Shown here piece by piece: positions 44,631 to 51,892 of a stretch of DNA of 64,000 nt (the stretch's first letter is position 1; each line of letters opens with the position of its first letter). Below the pieces are notes generated by a model. It searched no databases, was not told where the DNA came from, and saw only the letters and a list, made by a program, of their open reading frames with translations. Source of the DNA: Cellulophaga algicola DSM 14237 (GTDB taxonomy: Bacteria; Bacteroidota; Bacteroidia; Flavobacteriales; Flavobacteriaceae); NCBI RefSeq assembly GCF_000186265.1, contig NC_014934.1, positions 2,914,001-2,978,000 on the forward strand. The letters are read 5' to 3'. The position numbers and the translations under genes were made by a program.

Positions 44631-44770
44631 AAACCGAATAGCTCGTATATATTTATAATGGAGCTAAATCTCTAGGATTTAGCATTGGACAAAAATATAC
44701 ATCTATATCCGCCTCACGGAAGGTAGACAAAGGGCTTTAGTTTTATGCGTTGGCGGAAAAAATATCCTTG
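44631..44770 (+). repeat. Intergenic repeat family 2, copy S
   Basis: GAATAGCTCGTATATATTTA, then GGAGCTAAATCTCTAGGATT, TAGCATTGGACAAAAA, CCGCCTCACGGAAGGTAGAC, GGGCTTTAG and GCGTTGGCGGAAAA. It is a full-length copy. GTTAGGT at 44796-44802 follows, which fits the integron core-site consensus GTTRRRY. Confidence 0.7.
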
Positions 44771-44827
44771 CTTAATTTCTATGCTTATCCCAGTTGTTAG
44801 GTGTATCTAAAAATAACCAATATATAA

Positions 44828-45349
44828 ATGAAACAATTAGTAATCTTTATTCTTGGGCTTTTATCTATAAGTTTACTTAGTAGTTTAATTAATCTTGATG
44901 ACACAATAAAATGTTCTGATAACGGATGTAATGGTCAATATATAGGTGCGGAGTTTATAAACAGGTCTGATATAGCACATCAATTTTCCAACAAAATGTC
45001 GGCAAAAGTTGGAGACAAGCTCAAAGAATTATTTAAAGTTGGTAAATATTCGAAAGTCGATTTTGATCATATTATAATGACTACAAAAGGAATGGGAAGC
45101 GGAAATGTAACGTATTATTTAGAAATACCTTTTAAACGAGTAAATACAAAATGTGAAGCCTATACTTCTTTCGATCACGTTGGCGGATGGAATCATAAAC
45201 CTGCATTGAAATCCAGAAAATTACAACTTAAAAATGTTGTTATAGATCATCAAGAATTAGCTATTAGCAACCTTAAAACAACACCCGAAGGGTTACAAGA
45301 ATATTGGATACAGTGGAAAAACAAGGTTACTCAATCGATGTGTAAATAA
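44828..45349 (+). CDS. Envelope protein of unknown function
   Basis: The product has 173 residues with an N-terminal signal or anchor (MKQLVIFILGLLSISLLSSL). The mature part has paired cysteines (CSDNGC; CEA; terminal MCK) consistent with disulfides in the periplasm. Strands include KVDFDHIIMTTKGMGSG, VTYYLEIPFKRV and KLQLKNVVIDHQELAI. No family is recognised. It is a lone gene between repeats. Confidence 0.6.
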   Translation: MKQLVIFILGLLSISLLSSLINLDDTIKCSDNGCNGQYIGAEFINRSDIAHQFSNKMSAKVGDKLKELFKVGKYSKVDFDHIIMTTKGMGSGNVTYYLEIPFKRVNTKCEAYTSFDHVGGWNHKPALKSRKLQLKNVVIDHQELAISNLKTTPEGLQEYWIQWKNKVTQSMCK

Positions 45350-45444
45350 TAATAACATATATAAAAATAGGTACTGTGCTAAACATAAGATGTAAGCTCT
45401 TTTTACACGATATATTTTAAACACTTAGCCGTGGTGAGTTATTA

Positions 45445-46005
45445 ATGAAAAACCGAAAACAGATCTATAAATTTGTTATAAGTATATTATTAATATGGTT
45501 TTTTGGCCATATAATGTATATAACAATTGACGGATTAACCAAAAACGAAAAAACAGCTGATATTGCAGTAATTCTTGGGAATAAAGTAAACGAAGATGGT
45601 ACACTTTCGGAGCGCCTCGAAAAGCGTTTACAATGTGGATTAAGATTGTTCCAAAACGGACAAGTAAAAAAAATAATTGTTAGTGGAGGTTTAGGAAAAG
45701 AAGGTTTTTATGAAGGAAACAAGATGAAGGCATATTTAATTAAAAAAAACGTCCCTGATTCTTTGGTTATTATAGACAACTTTGGAAATAACACACTTGC
45801 AACTGTTCATAATACAATTAAGTTAAAAGACAGCCTAAATTTTGAAAGCATAATTGTTGTATCACAATACTTTCATTTAACTCGAACAAAAATGTTGTTT
45901 AGAAAACAAGGATTGAAAAATATTAGTAGTGCAAGTCCTGAATATTTTGAATTCAGGGATTTCTATTCATTATTTAGAGAATTCGTAGCATATTACGTTG
46001 AATAA
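45445..46005 (+). CDS. YdcF/SanA-like (DUF218) membrane-anchored protein
   Basis: The product has 186 residues: one N-terminal membrane helix (FVISILLIWFFGHIMYITI) then a DUF218 domain with ADIAVILGNKVNEDGTLSER, VKKIIVSGGLGKEG, MKAYLIKKNVPDSLVIID, NTLATVHNT and IIVVSQYFHLTRTKMLF. DUF218 proteins have a Rossmann-like fold and are linked to envelope integrity (SanA, ElyC). A second copy of the family in this window (57058-57649) is frameshifted. It lies directly downstream of the envelope protein gene. Confidence 0.88.
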   Translation: MKNRKQIYKFVISILLIWFFGHIMYITIDGLTKNEKTADIAVILGNKVNEDGTLSERLEKRLQCGLRLFQNGQVKKIIVSGGLGKEGFYEGNKMKAYLIKKNVPDSLVIIDNFGNNTLATVHNTIKLKDSLNFESIIVVSQYFHLTRTKMLFRKQGLKNISSASPEYFEFRDFYSLFREFVAYYVE

Positions 46006-46096
46006 GAACAGCATATAACAAATAACTGAGTTGTAAAAACAGGCCTTTTTCTTTCTTAAATTCATAAAGTATTGTTCTAGGCTTAAATTGCTGCTT

Positions 46097-46190
46097 ACTC
46101 TTTTTTATGCTATTTAAGAGCCTACAAAAGTTTGCAATTCTTCCCCTCAAAGAAAATAATGATATACTTAGGTATATCCGTAGACTTGTA
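46097..46190 (+). repeat. Intergenic repeat family 1, copy C
   Basis: TTTTTTATGCTATTTAAGAG, then CCTACAAAAGTTTGCAATTC, TTCCCCTCAAAGAAAAT and the end ATACTTAGGTATATCCGTAG. It is closest to copy B. Confidence 0.7.
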
Positions 46191-46820
46191 CACCATTTGA
46201 GAACAAACCATGTGACCTTTAATAATACTGATATTTCTTTAACTGGATTCATAGGAAAAGTAAAAGTTGTTACTGTTTCAATAAACGGAAAAATTTAAGT
46301 TGACTGACTTCAAGAAATTAAATTATACAAAAAGGAATTAATAGATAAAGCGATTCGTTGGGTTCCGAAAACTCACAACATATTTAACTACGTTACTAGA
46401 ATTAATACTGAGGACAATACTTTGCTAAAGGGCATTTGAAGTTGATGTTGATTTTACCACTTATGGAGCAACCGTTTACGCTACCCGAAAAGTGGACTAT
46501 ACTCTTTACTTGAAATTTAAAGATGGACAGTGTAAAATCGAAATAGCTAATTGGCTATTCGACGGAACTGATGCTTTAATGTTATTGATAGGTTATTTTA
46601 TGAGTTTAGAAGAATATCGTGAATTCAGACTAAAAGCGGTTGAAAACTTTTAGGGAATTGGGAGAAAGTAGCAATCAAATCAATAGAAGATGATAAGAAA
46701 TTTAAAAAAGATAGCGAGTCTCAACAGAATTATGGGAAAAAGATAATTACGCAAATAGTATAAAACTTAATTCTGATAGATTTAAGCTTATTAAGTTATA
46801 TAAGAAATAAAGACGAAAAA
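46191..46820 (+). pseudogene. DUF4468-like protein remnant, frameshifted and stop-interrupted
   Basis: Fragments in more than one frame join to a DUF4468/TBP-like pattern: KELIDKAIRWVPKTHNIFNY and VTRINTEDNTLLKGI, then after a frameshift near 46430 FEVDVDFTTYGATVYATRKV, DYTLYLKFKDGQCKIEIANW and FMSLEEYREFRLKAVENF. The YTLxxxFKDGxCKxEI strand is typical. Upstream (46207-46298) an open fragment (FNNTDISLTGFIGKVKVVTV) could be its decayed start or another gene; downstream 46650-46810 is lysine-rich decayed sequence. The gene is dead as read. DUF4468 proteins are small secreted proteins of Bacteroidota without known function. Confidence 0.6.
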
Positions 46821-47014
46821 AATGGCTAGTAGAAAGGGTGTATAATACTATTTATCAAAAATTGCAGTTTTTAGTTTAACCAATGTTAGTCGTTTCGTTT
46901 GCTGGTGTCTAATTTTCTTTCGAAAAATCTTCGCATACAAACACGCTACGTTTCTTACCTTAAACGTAAGGAAGCCTAAAAAAAATACTACTAGACAATA
47001 TACCCAATACAAAA

Positions 47015-49402
47015 ATGAAAAACATATTTACCTTACTCAATTTAGTTTTTTTAGTATGTACACTATTAATTTCTTGTAAGACAGAGAATAAAGAAGAAAC
47101 TAATTCAAACGCTATACAATTAATAAAATCACAGGACTCAATACAGGGGCTAACTCCAAATATACAGGAAGAAAAAACTACTATTTCTGTATCAGATACC
47201 ATTCCTAGTGGTTTTATAACCCAATGGTATCTAGACTATGAAGATACTATCACAATACTTACTGATGTTCCTGATTATACATATGATTATATTATTGATT
47301 GGGGTGATGGAACTAAGGATAGCCAAGTACAAGAAGACATAACTCACTCTTATGATGAAGGCGGGTACTATACGGTTACTATTACGGGAATGTTTCCGTG
47401 CTTTATTTTAGCTGAGTCTGATGACACAGAAAAACTAAGGTCTGTAGAACAATGGGGGACTCAAAAATGGGAATCTATGAAGGGTGCCTTTGAAGGCTGT
47501 AAGTATTTAAATATTAAAGCAACAGATACTCCAGATTTATCTAAGGTAACAAATATGCAATATATGTTTTATCAATGTGGCGATTTATATGGAAATTTTA
47601 AAGATTGGAATACTTCAAAAGTGACTAAAATGAGCGGTATGTTTGTAGAAATCGACAGTTTTAATGAAGATATTAGTAGTTGGGATACCTGTAAAGTAAC
47701 CGATATGAATTATATGTTTCAGTACACTTCAAGTTTTAATCAGCCTATTGGCAATTGGAACACCTCTAATGTGAAGGATATGGAAGGTATGTTTGCTGGT
47801 GCAAGCGCATTTAATCAAGACATAAGTAATTGGAACACATCTAATGTAACAAATATGTCTTCAATGTTTTACAAGGCAGAATTATTTAACCAACCTATAG
47901 GCAAATGGAATACTTCTAACGTCACCAATATGAGTTCTATGTTTGAGAAAGCTAGTAGCTTTAATCAAGATATTAGTAATTGGAACACCTCTAAGGTTAC
48001 TAAATTCTCTAAGATGTTTTCTTTTACTCAAAATTTTAATCAACCTATTGGTAATTGGAATACTTCTAATGTAACAGATATTTCTGGCATATTCTATGAA
48101 GCAAAATCGTTTAATCAACCCATAGGTAACTGGAACATTTCAAAAGTGACCAGTCTAAAACAAGTATTTTACAAGGCTGATTCATTTAATCAAGATATTA
48201 ATAATTGGGATACTTCTAATGTAACAGATATGAATGAAACATTTTATTATGCTAAATCATTTAACCAACCATTAGAAAAATGGGATATCTCAAATGTTAA
48301 GAGTTTGAAAGACTTGTTTTTTAGAGCCCATTCTTTTAATCAAACACTTAATAACTGGGATACTTCTAATATTACTAGTTTGGAAAATGTATTTGATGGA
48401 GCATGGTCTTTTAATCAACCTCTTAACAATTGGAATACATCTAATGTCACAACAATGAAAAACATGTTTCATCAAGCAAATGCTTTTGATCAAAACATAA
48501 GTAACTGGGACACTTCAAAGGTCACAACAATGAAATCTATGTTTGCGGAAGCAAAGGCTTTTAATAAACCGATTGGTAATTGGGATATCTCTAATGTAGA
48601 AAATATAAATGAGATGTTTTTAATAGCCGAATCATTTAATCAAGATATAAATGATTGGGATATATCAAAATTAACAGTTTTAGAAAAAGTATTCTATAGT
48701 GCTGCTTCATTTAATCAACCTCTTAATAATTGGAACATCGCTAATATTACAAGTATATTTGCTTTGTTTCATAGTGCAGAATCATTCAATCAAAATATAA
48801 ACAATTGGGACACCTCTAATCTTAAAATTATGTCTTCTGCTTTTCATGCTGCCAAGGCATATAATCAACCTCTTAATAACTGGGATACCCACAACGTTAT
48901 GCGCATGGCAAACGTTTTTGGATATGCTGAATCATTTAACCAAGATATCAATAATTGGGATACCTCTAATGTTAAGTCTATGAACAATATGTTCAATAAT
49001 GCAATTGCTTTTAATCAAGATATTAGTGATTGGGACACCTCTAATGTTACTAATATGGATTCTATGTTTGAAGCTGCCAGTTTATTTGATCAAGATATAA
49101 GTAAATGGAATACATCTAAGGTTAAGTACATGAGTTCTATGTTCAGAAATGCACTTACTTTTAATCAAAATCTATCAACATGGCATATCTCTAAATTAAC
49201 TTCTGTTTCAGATATGTTTCAAGATTCAAATCTATCGACAGAAAATTATGATAATTTATTAATAGGGTGGCAAAATCAAGAAAATAACAATCGCTTGACT
49301 TTTGGAGTAGGAAAAACAACATATTCTACTAAGGGAAAAGAAGCTAGAGAAAAAATAATAAGTAAAGGCTGGGAAATATATGATGGAGGACTTCGTAAAT
49401 AA
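47015..49402 (+). CDS. BspA-like surface lipoprotein with 22 DUF285 repeats
   Basis: The product has 795 residues; the lipoprotein signal ends at Cys21. A PKD-like segment (YIIDWGDGTKDSQVQ; HSYDEGGYYTVTITG, about 85-130) leads into 22 tandem 25-residue repeats from about 190 to 750. The consensus is I-(S/G)-N-W-(N/D)-T-S-N-V-T-x-M-x-x-M-F-x-x-A-x-(S/A)-F-N-Q-(D/P). This is the DUF285/BspA-type leucine-rich-like solenoid. Such proteins are surface-exposed in Bacteroidota, protists and Mycoplasma and often mediate adhesion. Alternation of P and D at the last position shows a loose two-repeat period. It is the largest gene in the accessory block. Confidence 0.9.
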   Translation: MKNIFTLLNLVFLVCTLLISCKTENKEETNSNAIQLIKSQDSIQGLTPNIQEEKTTISVSDTIPSGFITQWYLDYEDTITILTDVPDYTYDYIIDWGDGTKDSQVQEDITHSYDEGGYYTVTITGMFPCFILAESDDTEKLRSVEQWGTQKWESMKGAFEGCKYLNIKATDTPDLSKVTNMQYMFYQCGDLYGNFKDWNTSKVTKMSGMFVEIDSFNEDISSWDTCKVTDMNYMFQYTSSFNQPIGNWNTSNVKDMEGMFAGASAFNQDISNWNTSNVTNMSSMFYKAELFNQPIGKWNTSNVTNMSSMFEKASSFNQDISNWNTSKVTKFSKMFSFTQNFNQPIGNWNTSNVTDISGIFYEAKSFNQPIGNWNISKVTSLKQVFYKADSFNQDINNWDTSNVTDMNETFYYAKSFNQPLEKWDISNVKSLKDLFFRAHSFNQTLNNWDTSNITSLENVFDGAWSFNQPLNNWNTSNVTTMKNMFHQANAFDQNISNWDTSKVTTMKSMFAEAKAFNKPIGNWDISNVENINEMFLIAESFNQDINDWDISKLTVLEKVFYSAASFNQPLNNWNIANITSIFALFHSAESFNQNINNWDTSNLKIMSSAFHAAKAYNQPLNNWDTHNVMRMANVFGYAESFNQDINNWDTSNVKSMNNMFNNAIAFNQDISDWDTSNVTNMDSMFEAASLFDQDISKWNTSKVKYMSSMFRNALTFNQNLSTWHISKLTSVSDMFQDSNLSTENYDNLLIGWQNQENNNRLTFGVGKTTYSTKGKEAREKIISKGWEIYDGGLRK

Positions 49403-49518
49403 TTAGTAATTCATAAAGCAGTATACCAGTTTAGAACTATGAGATTAACGCTTAGTTTAAGCCAGCTTACAACACTATTTATAAGCAATAATGTAATTGG
49501 TGTTGAATTGAAAATCTT

Positions 49519-49660
49519 ATCTCTATTTGTAAAGTCGCCCAATTTATTAGATCTGGCTTTGTTGAAAAAAAATCAAAACCAAAACCAAAAGATTTCGGTA
49601 TGTGGTTGGTCTAAAACAAGGCTAGTTTGCTCAAGAACTACGTATAGCCTGACTGTTTTT
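49519..49660 (+). repeat. Intergenic repeat family 2, copy V (diverged)
   Basis: CTCTATTTGTAAAGTCGCCC, then AATTTATTAGATCTGGCTTT, then AAAAGATTTCGG. It aligns with copy U (AAGTCCACCAAATTTTTTGA, then TTTGGCTTTAG). An open frame of 74 codons across it is not supported as a gene. Confidence 0.5.
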
Positions 49661-49682
49661 TAATTAAAGTATATATTCAAAT

Positions 49683-50291
49683 ATGAAAATAACATTTATA
49701 GTAATTGGAACTATTGTTCTGTTAATCCTGCTGTTTCTGATATATAGGTATTTTGCATTTAAAAAAGAAGGTGCTCAAGCTCATAAATTGAGATTTGAGA
49801 GAATTCAACCTCTACACGAGAAACTAGAAAATGGAAAAGAAATAAAAAAAGAAGATGTTTTTGACTACGCAAAAGATAATAAAACACGAGAATTGACTTA
49901 TCAAATACTATCAGACTATAATAAAACGGAGCTATACCCAAGAGCATATTTTACTATAGAAAGTGGGGCTGAAAGTAGTCTAGTTAATTGGCTTGAATTC
50001 CCAACCGAATTAGATAAAGCACCTGATGATATAAAACACCTTGAAAAAGTAAAGATTGTATTTGAGGATGAAGATGTGTTTTATCACGTGTTCAAGTATA
50101 TGACAATTGAACCGCATTGGGCTGCAAAAAATGGATGGATGTTAGGAGTAGTGGGGCCTTATTTTGAAAATAGTAAACCATATGATTTTCCAGCGGCAAC
50201 TTTTAGCAGATGTAGCAGTAAGTTTGGAGAAATAGAACCTAAAGATGAAGCAAAATGGGTTCATGAAAATATTGCTTTAAAAAGAGCGTAA
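49683..50291 (+). CDS. Membrane-anchored hypothetical protein
   Basis: The product has 202 residues with one N-terminal membrane helix (FIVIGTIVLLILLFLIYRYF). The rest is a soluble alpha/beta domain, with KEIKKEDVFDYAKDNKTRE, PRAYFTIESGAESSLVNWLE, KVKIVFEDEDVFYHVFKYM and a Trp/Gly-rich WAAKNGWMLGVVGPYFE. No family is recognised. It is the last + strand gene of the accessory block. Confidence 0.6.
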   Translation: MKITFIVIGTIVLLILLFLIYRYFAFKKEGAQAHKLRFERIQPLHEKLENGKEIKKEDVFDYAKDNKTRELTYQILSDYNKTELYPRAYFTIESGAESSLVNWLEFPTELDKAPDDIKHLEKVKIVFEDEDVFYHVFKYMTIEPHWAAKNGWMLGVVGPYFENSKPYDFPAATFSRCSSKFGEIEPKDEAKWVHENIALKRA

Positions 50292-50340
50292 AGTCCTATT
50301 GACAATAGGTATAAATATAAAGTAGGCTTTAGGGTGAAAC

Positions 50341-50500
50341 TAAATGGCTTGTGTGTATTTAGTAAGTCGCTAGATTTTATAGGTTTAGCTTTGGGCAGAT
50401 AATAGAGATAGCAAAAACCAACCTTACCAGCCAAGAATAAGCTTCAGCTTGGCCCGAAGAAGGAAACGAAACCGTCTCCTTGCTTTCGTGCTAAGCTTAG
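50341..50500 (+). repeat. Intergenic repeat family 2, copy T
   Basis: GCTTGTGTGTATTTAGTAAG, then TCGCTAGATTTTATAGGTTT, AGCTTTGGGCAGA, CCAACCTTACCAGCC, GGAAACGAAACCGTCTCC and TTGCTTTCGTGCTAAGC. It is full length and marks the right boundary of the array, against the convergent DUF4374 gene. Confidence 0.7.
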
Positions 50501-50538
50501 CTCTATTATTAATTTAAGAAAAGAATTAATTTTAATTC

Positions 50539-51882
50539 TTAGAAAGTACCTATAAAGTGACTTCCTTCTACATTAACTAATTCAGCACCTTTGGTTACTT
50601 CGCCAGTTTCAGTATGTATCACATAGATATTACCATTTTCTCCTACAGGAGCTTGGGTAACGTATATGTCTGTTCCATCAACTACAAAACCTTGGTATTG
50701 AAATAAATAAAAGTCTGGATCATAAGGTATAGCATCAATTTTTGTTGCTGTTTTAGTCATTAAATCAGCAAGAGCAAAAAAACCTTGAGCGCCAGCAACA
50801 CCTTCTTCAGAGCCTCCATGTCTGTATGCTATTACAGCTTTACCATTGGCAGCAGGTCTCCAAGCAAGAATATAGGCATCTTCTATGCCTAAGGCAGTAT
50901 CTAAATTAAAGTCATAAGAATCATCATATTCATTATTTGCATTAATTTTTAAAATATGAGAACCTTCAGGGTCACTTTGGTTTGCTTGATAAACACTTCC
51001 GTTGTAAAGGAAGGCATTAATACTACGGTAACCATTCGTGTTTCCGTACCCTACAGTAGACGTAATTACTGTTGAATTTAATAAAGAAGGGTAATCTAAA
51101 ATAATAGTTTTAGAGCCTAAAATTTCAAAATCACTATCACTCTCAGTAGTAGCTGGGTCTAGCTTACTTAAGCGTGCTCCTATATATAATTTATCTCCAG
51201 TGTCATTTAAGACAGGCATATCTATTCTTGAAATATAATACCCTAATGCTTCTTCTTCAGGGCTTAAAGCAACACTATGTTCTTGAAATTCATTAATTAA
51301 TGAGTTTTCTAAATCTAAAGTTACTACGCCTATGGTAGCATTTGTACGTGTATAATTTTCATTTTCATCAAATTCATTTTCAGTAGATACATATACAGCA
51401 GCTCCTGTTTGATCTCCATCAAATAGCTTGATCCATCGTGGTGCTGTTCCTACATAAGGAGCAATACTTATTTCAGAACCTGTTTGCGTAAAGGTTTGTC
51501 CGCCTTCTACAGTATATTTAGTATAGTTACCGCCAGTATCTCCTGCATAGCTAATATTAAATAGTGTGCTACCATCTTCTGATGACTGCAGCCTAGCAGT
51601 TCTGTTTGATGGGGCTATAAAACCATTTTCAAAAGGTTCAATAGATACTCTAGGATCTTTGGCGTCTTCACTACTTACAGCGTATATTAATGTTCCTCCA
51701 TTTCCGTCTCCTGGTTCTTCGCCCATTCTTGCGCCAGCTACAGTTATCCATCGGGATACTGCTTCAGGGTCAGTATCTGTTCCGCTTCCTGCATTACTAT
51801 CATCGCTACTACAAGAGGTCATTGCGCCTACTGTTAAAAAAATAGCGCATAAAGTTTTAAAATTTAAAAAGGTACGTTTCAT
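50539..51882 (-). CDS. DUF4374 lipoprotein, partner of TonB-dependent receptor
   Basis: The product has 447 residues with a lipoprotein signal ending near Cys24 (VGAMTSC, then SSDDSNAG). The rest fits DUF4374, a beta-propeller-like lipoprotein: TVAGARMGEEPGDG near the N-terminus and GTLIYAVSSEDAKDP, then ILAWRPAANGKAVIAYRHGG, and a terminus ending EGSHFIGTF. It is 10 bp downstream of the receptor gene in one operon. DUF4374 genes often accompany siderophore or haem receptors, so an iron-uptake role is likely but inferred. Confidence 0.82.
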   Translation of the reverse strand: MKRTFLNFKTLCAIFLTVGAMTSCSSDDSNAGSGTDTDPEAVSRWITVAGARMGEEPGDGNGGTLIYAVSSEDAKDPRVSIEPFENGFIAPSNRTARLQSSEDGSTLFNISYAGDTGGNYTKYTVEGGQTFTQTGSEISIAPYVGTAPRWIKLFDGDQTGAAVYVSTENEFDENENYTRTNATIGVVTLDLENSLINEFQEHSVALSPEEEALGYYISRIDMPVLNDTGDKLYIGARLSKLDPATTESDSDFEILGSKTIILDYPSLLNSTVITSTVGYGNTNGYRSINAFLYNGSVYQANQSDPEGSHILKINANNEYDDSYDFNLDTALGIEDAYILAWRPAANGKAVIAYRHGGSEEGVAGAQGFFALADLMTKTATKIDAIPYDPDFYLFQYQGFVVDGTDIYVTQAPVGENGNIYVIHTETGEVTKGAELVNVEGSHFIGTF

Positions 51883-51892
51883 ATAGAATTGA

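Noticed and set aside
46107-46298. 63-codon open frame from 46107
   Set aside because: It starts inside repeat copy C and continues into the decayed DUF4468-like region; not an intact gene.
47590-49260. CRISPR-like regular repeats of 75 bp
   Set aside because: The period is a protein repeat inside one long reading frame; there are no conserved direct repeats with variable spacers.
49439-49663. 74-codon open frame between the DUF285 gene and the next gene
   Set aside because: It runs across repeat family 2 sequence and has no protein-like pattern; treated as repeat.
34106-50538. Prophage, insertion sequence or conjugative element in the accessory block
   Set aside because: No transposase, integrase, relaxase, capsid or portal-like protein was found, and no terminal inverted repeats with target duplications.
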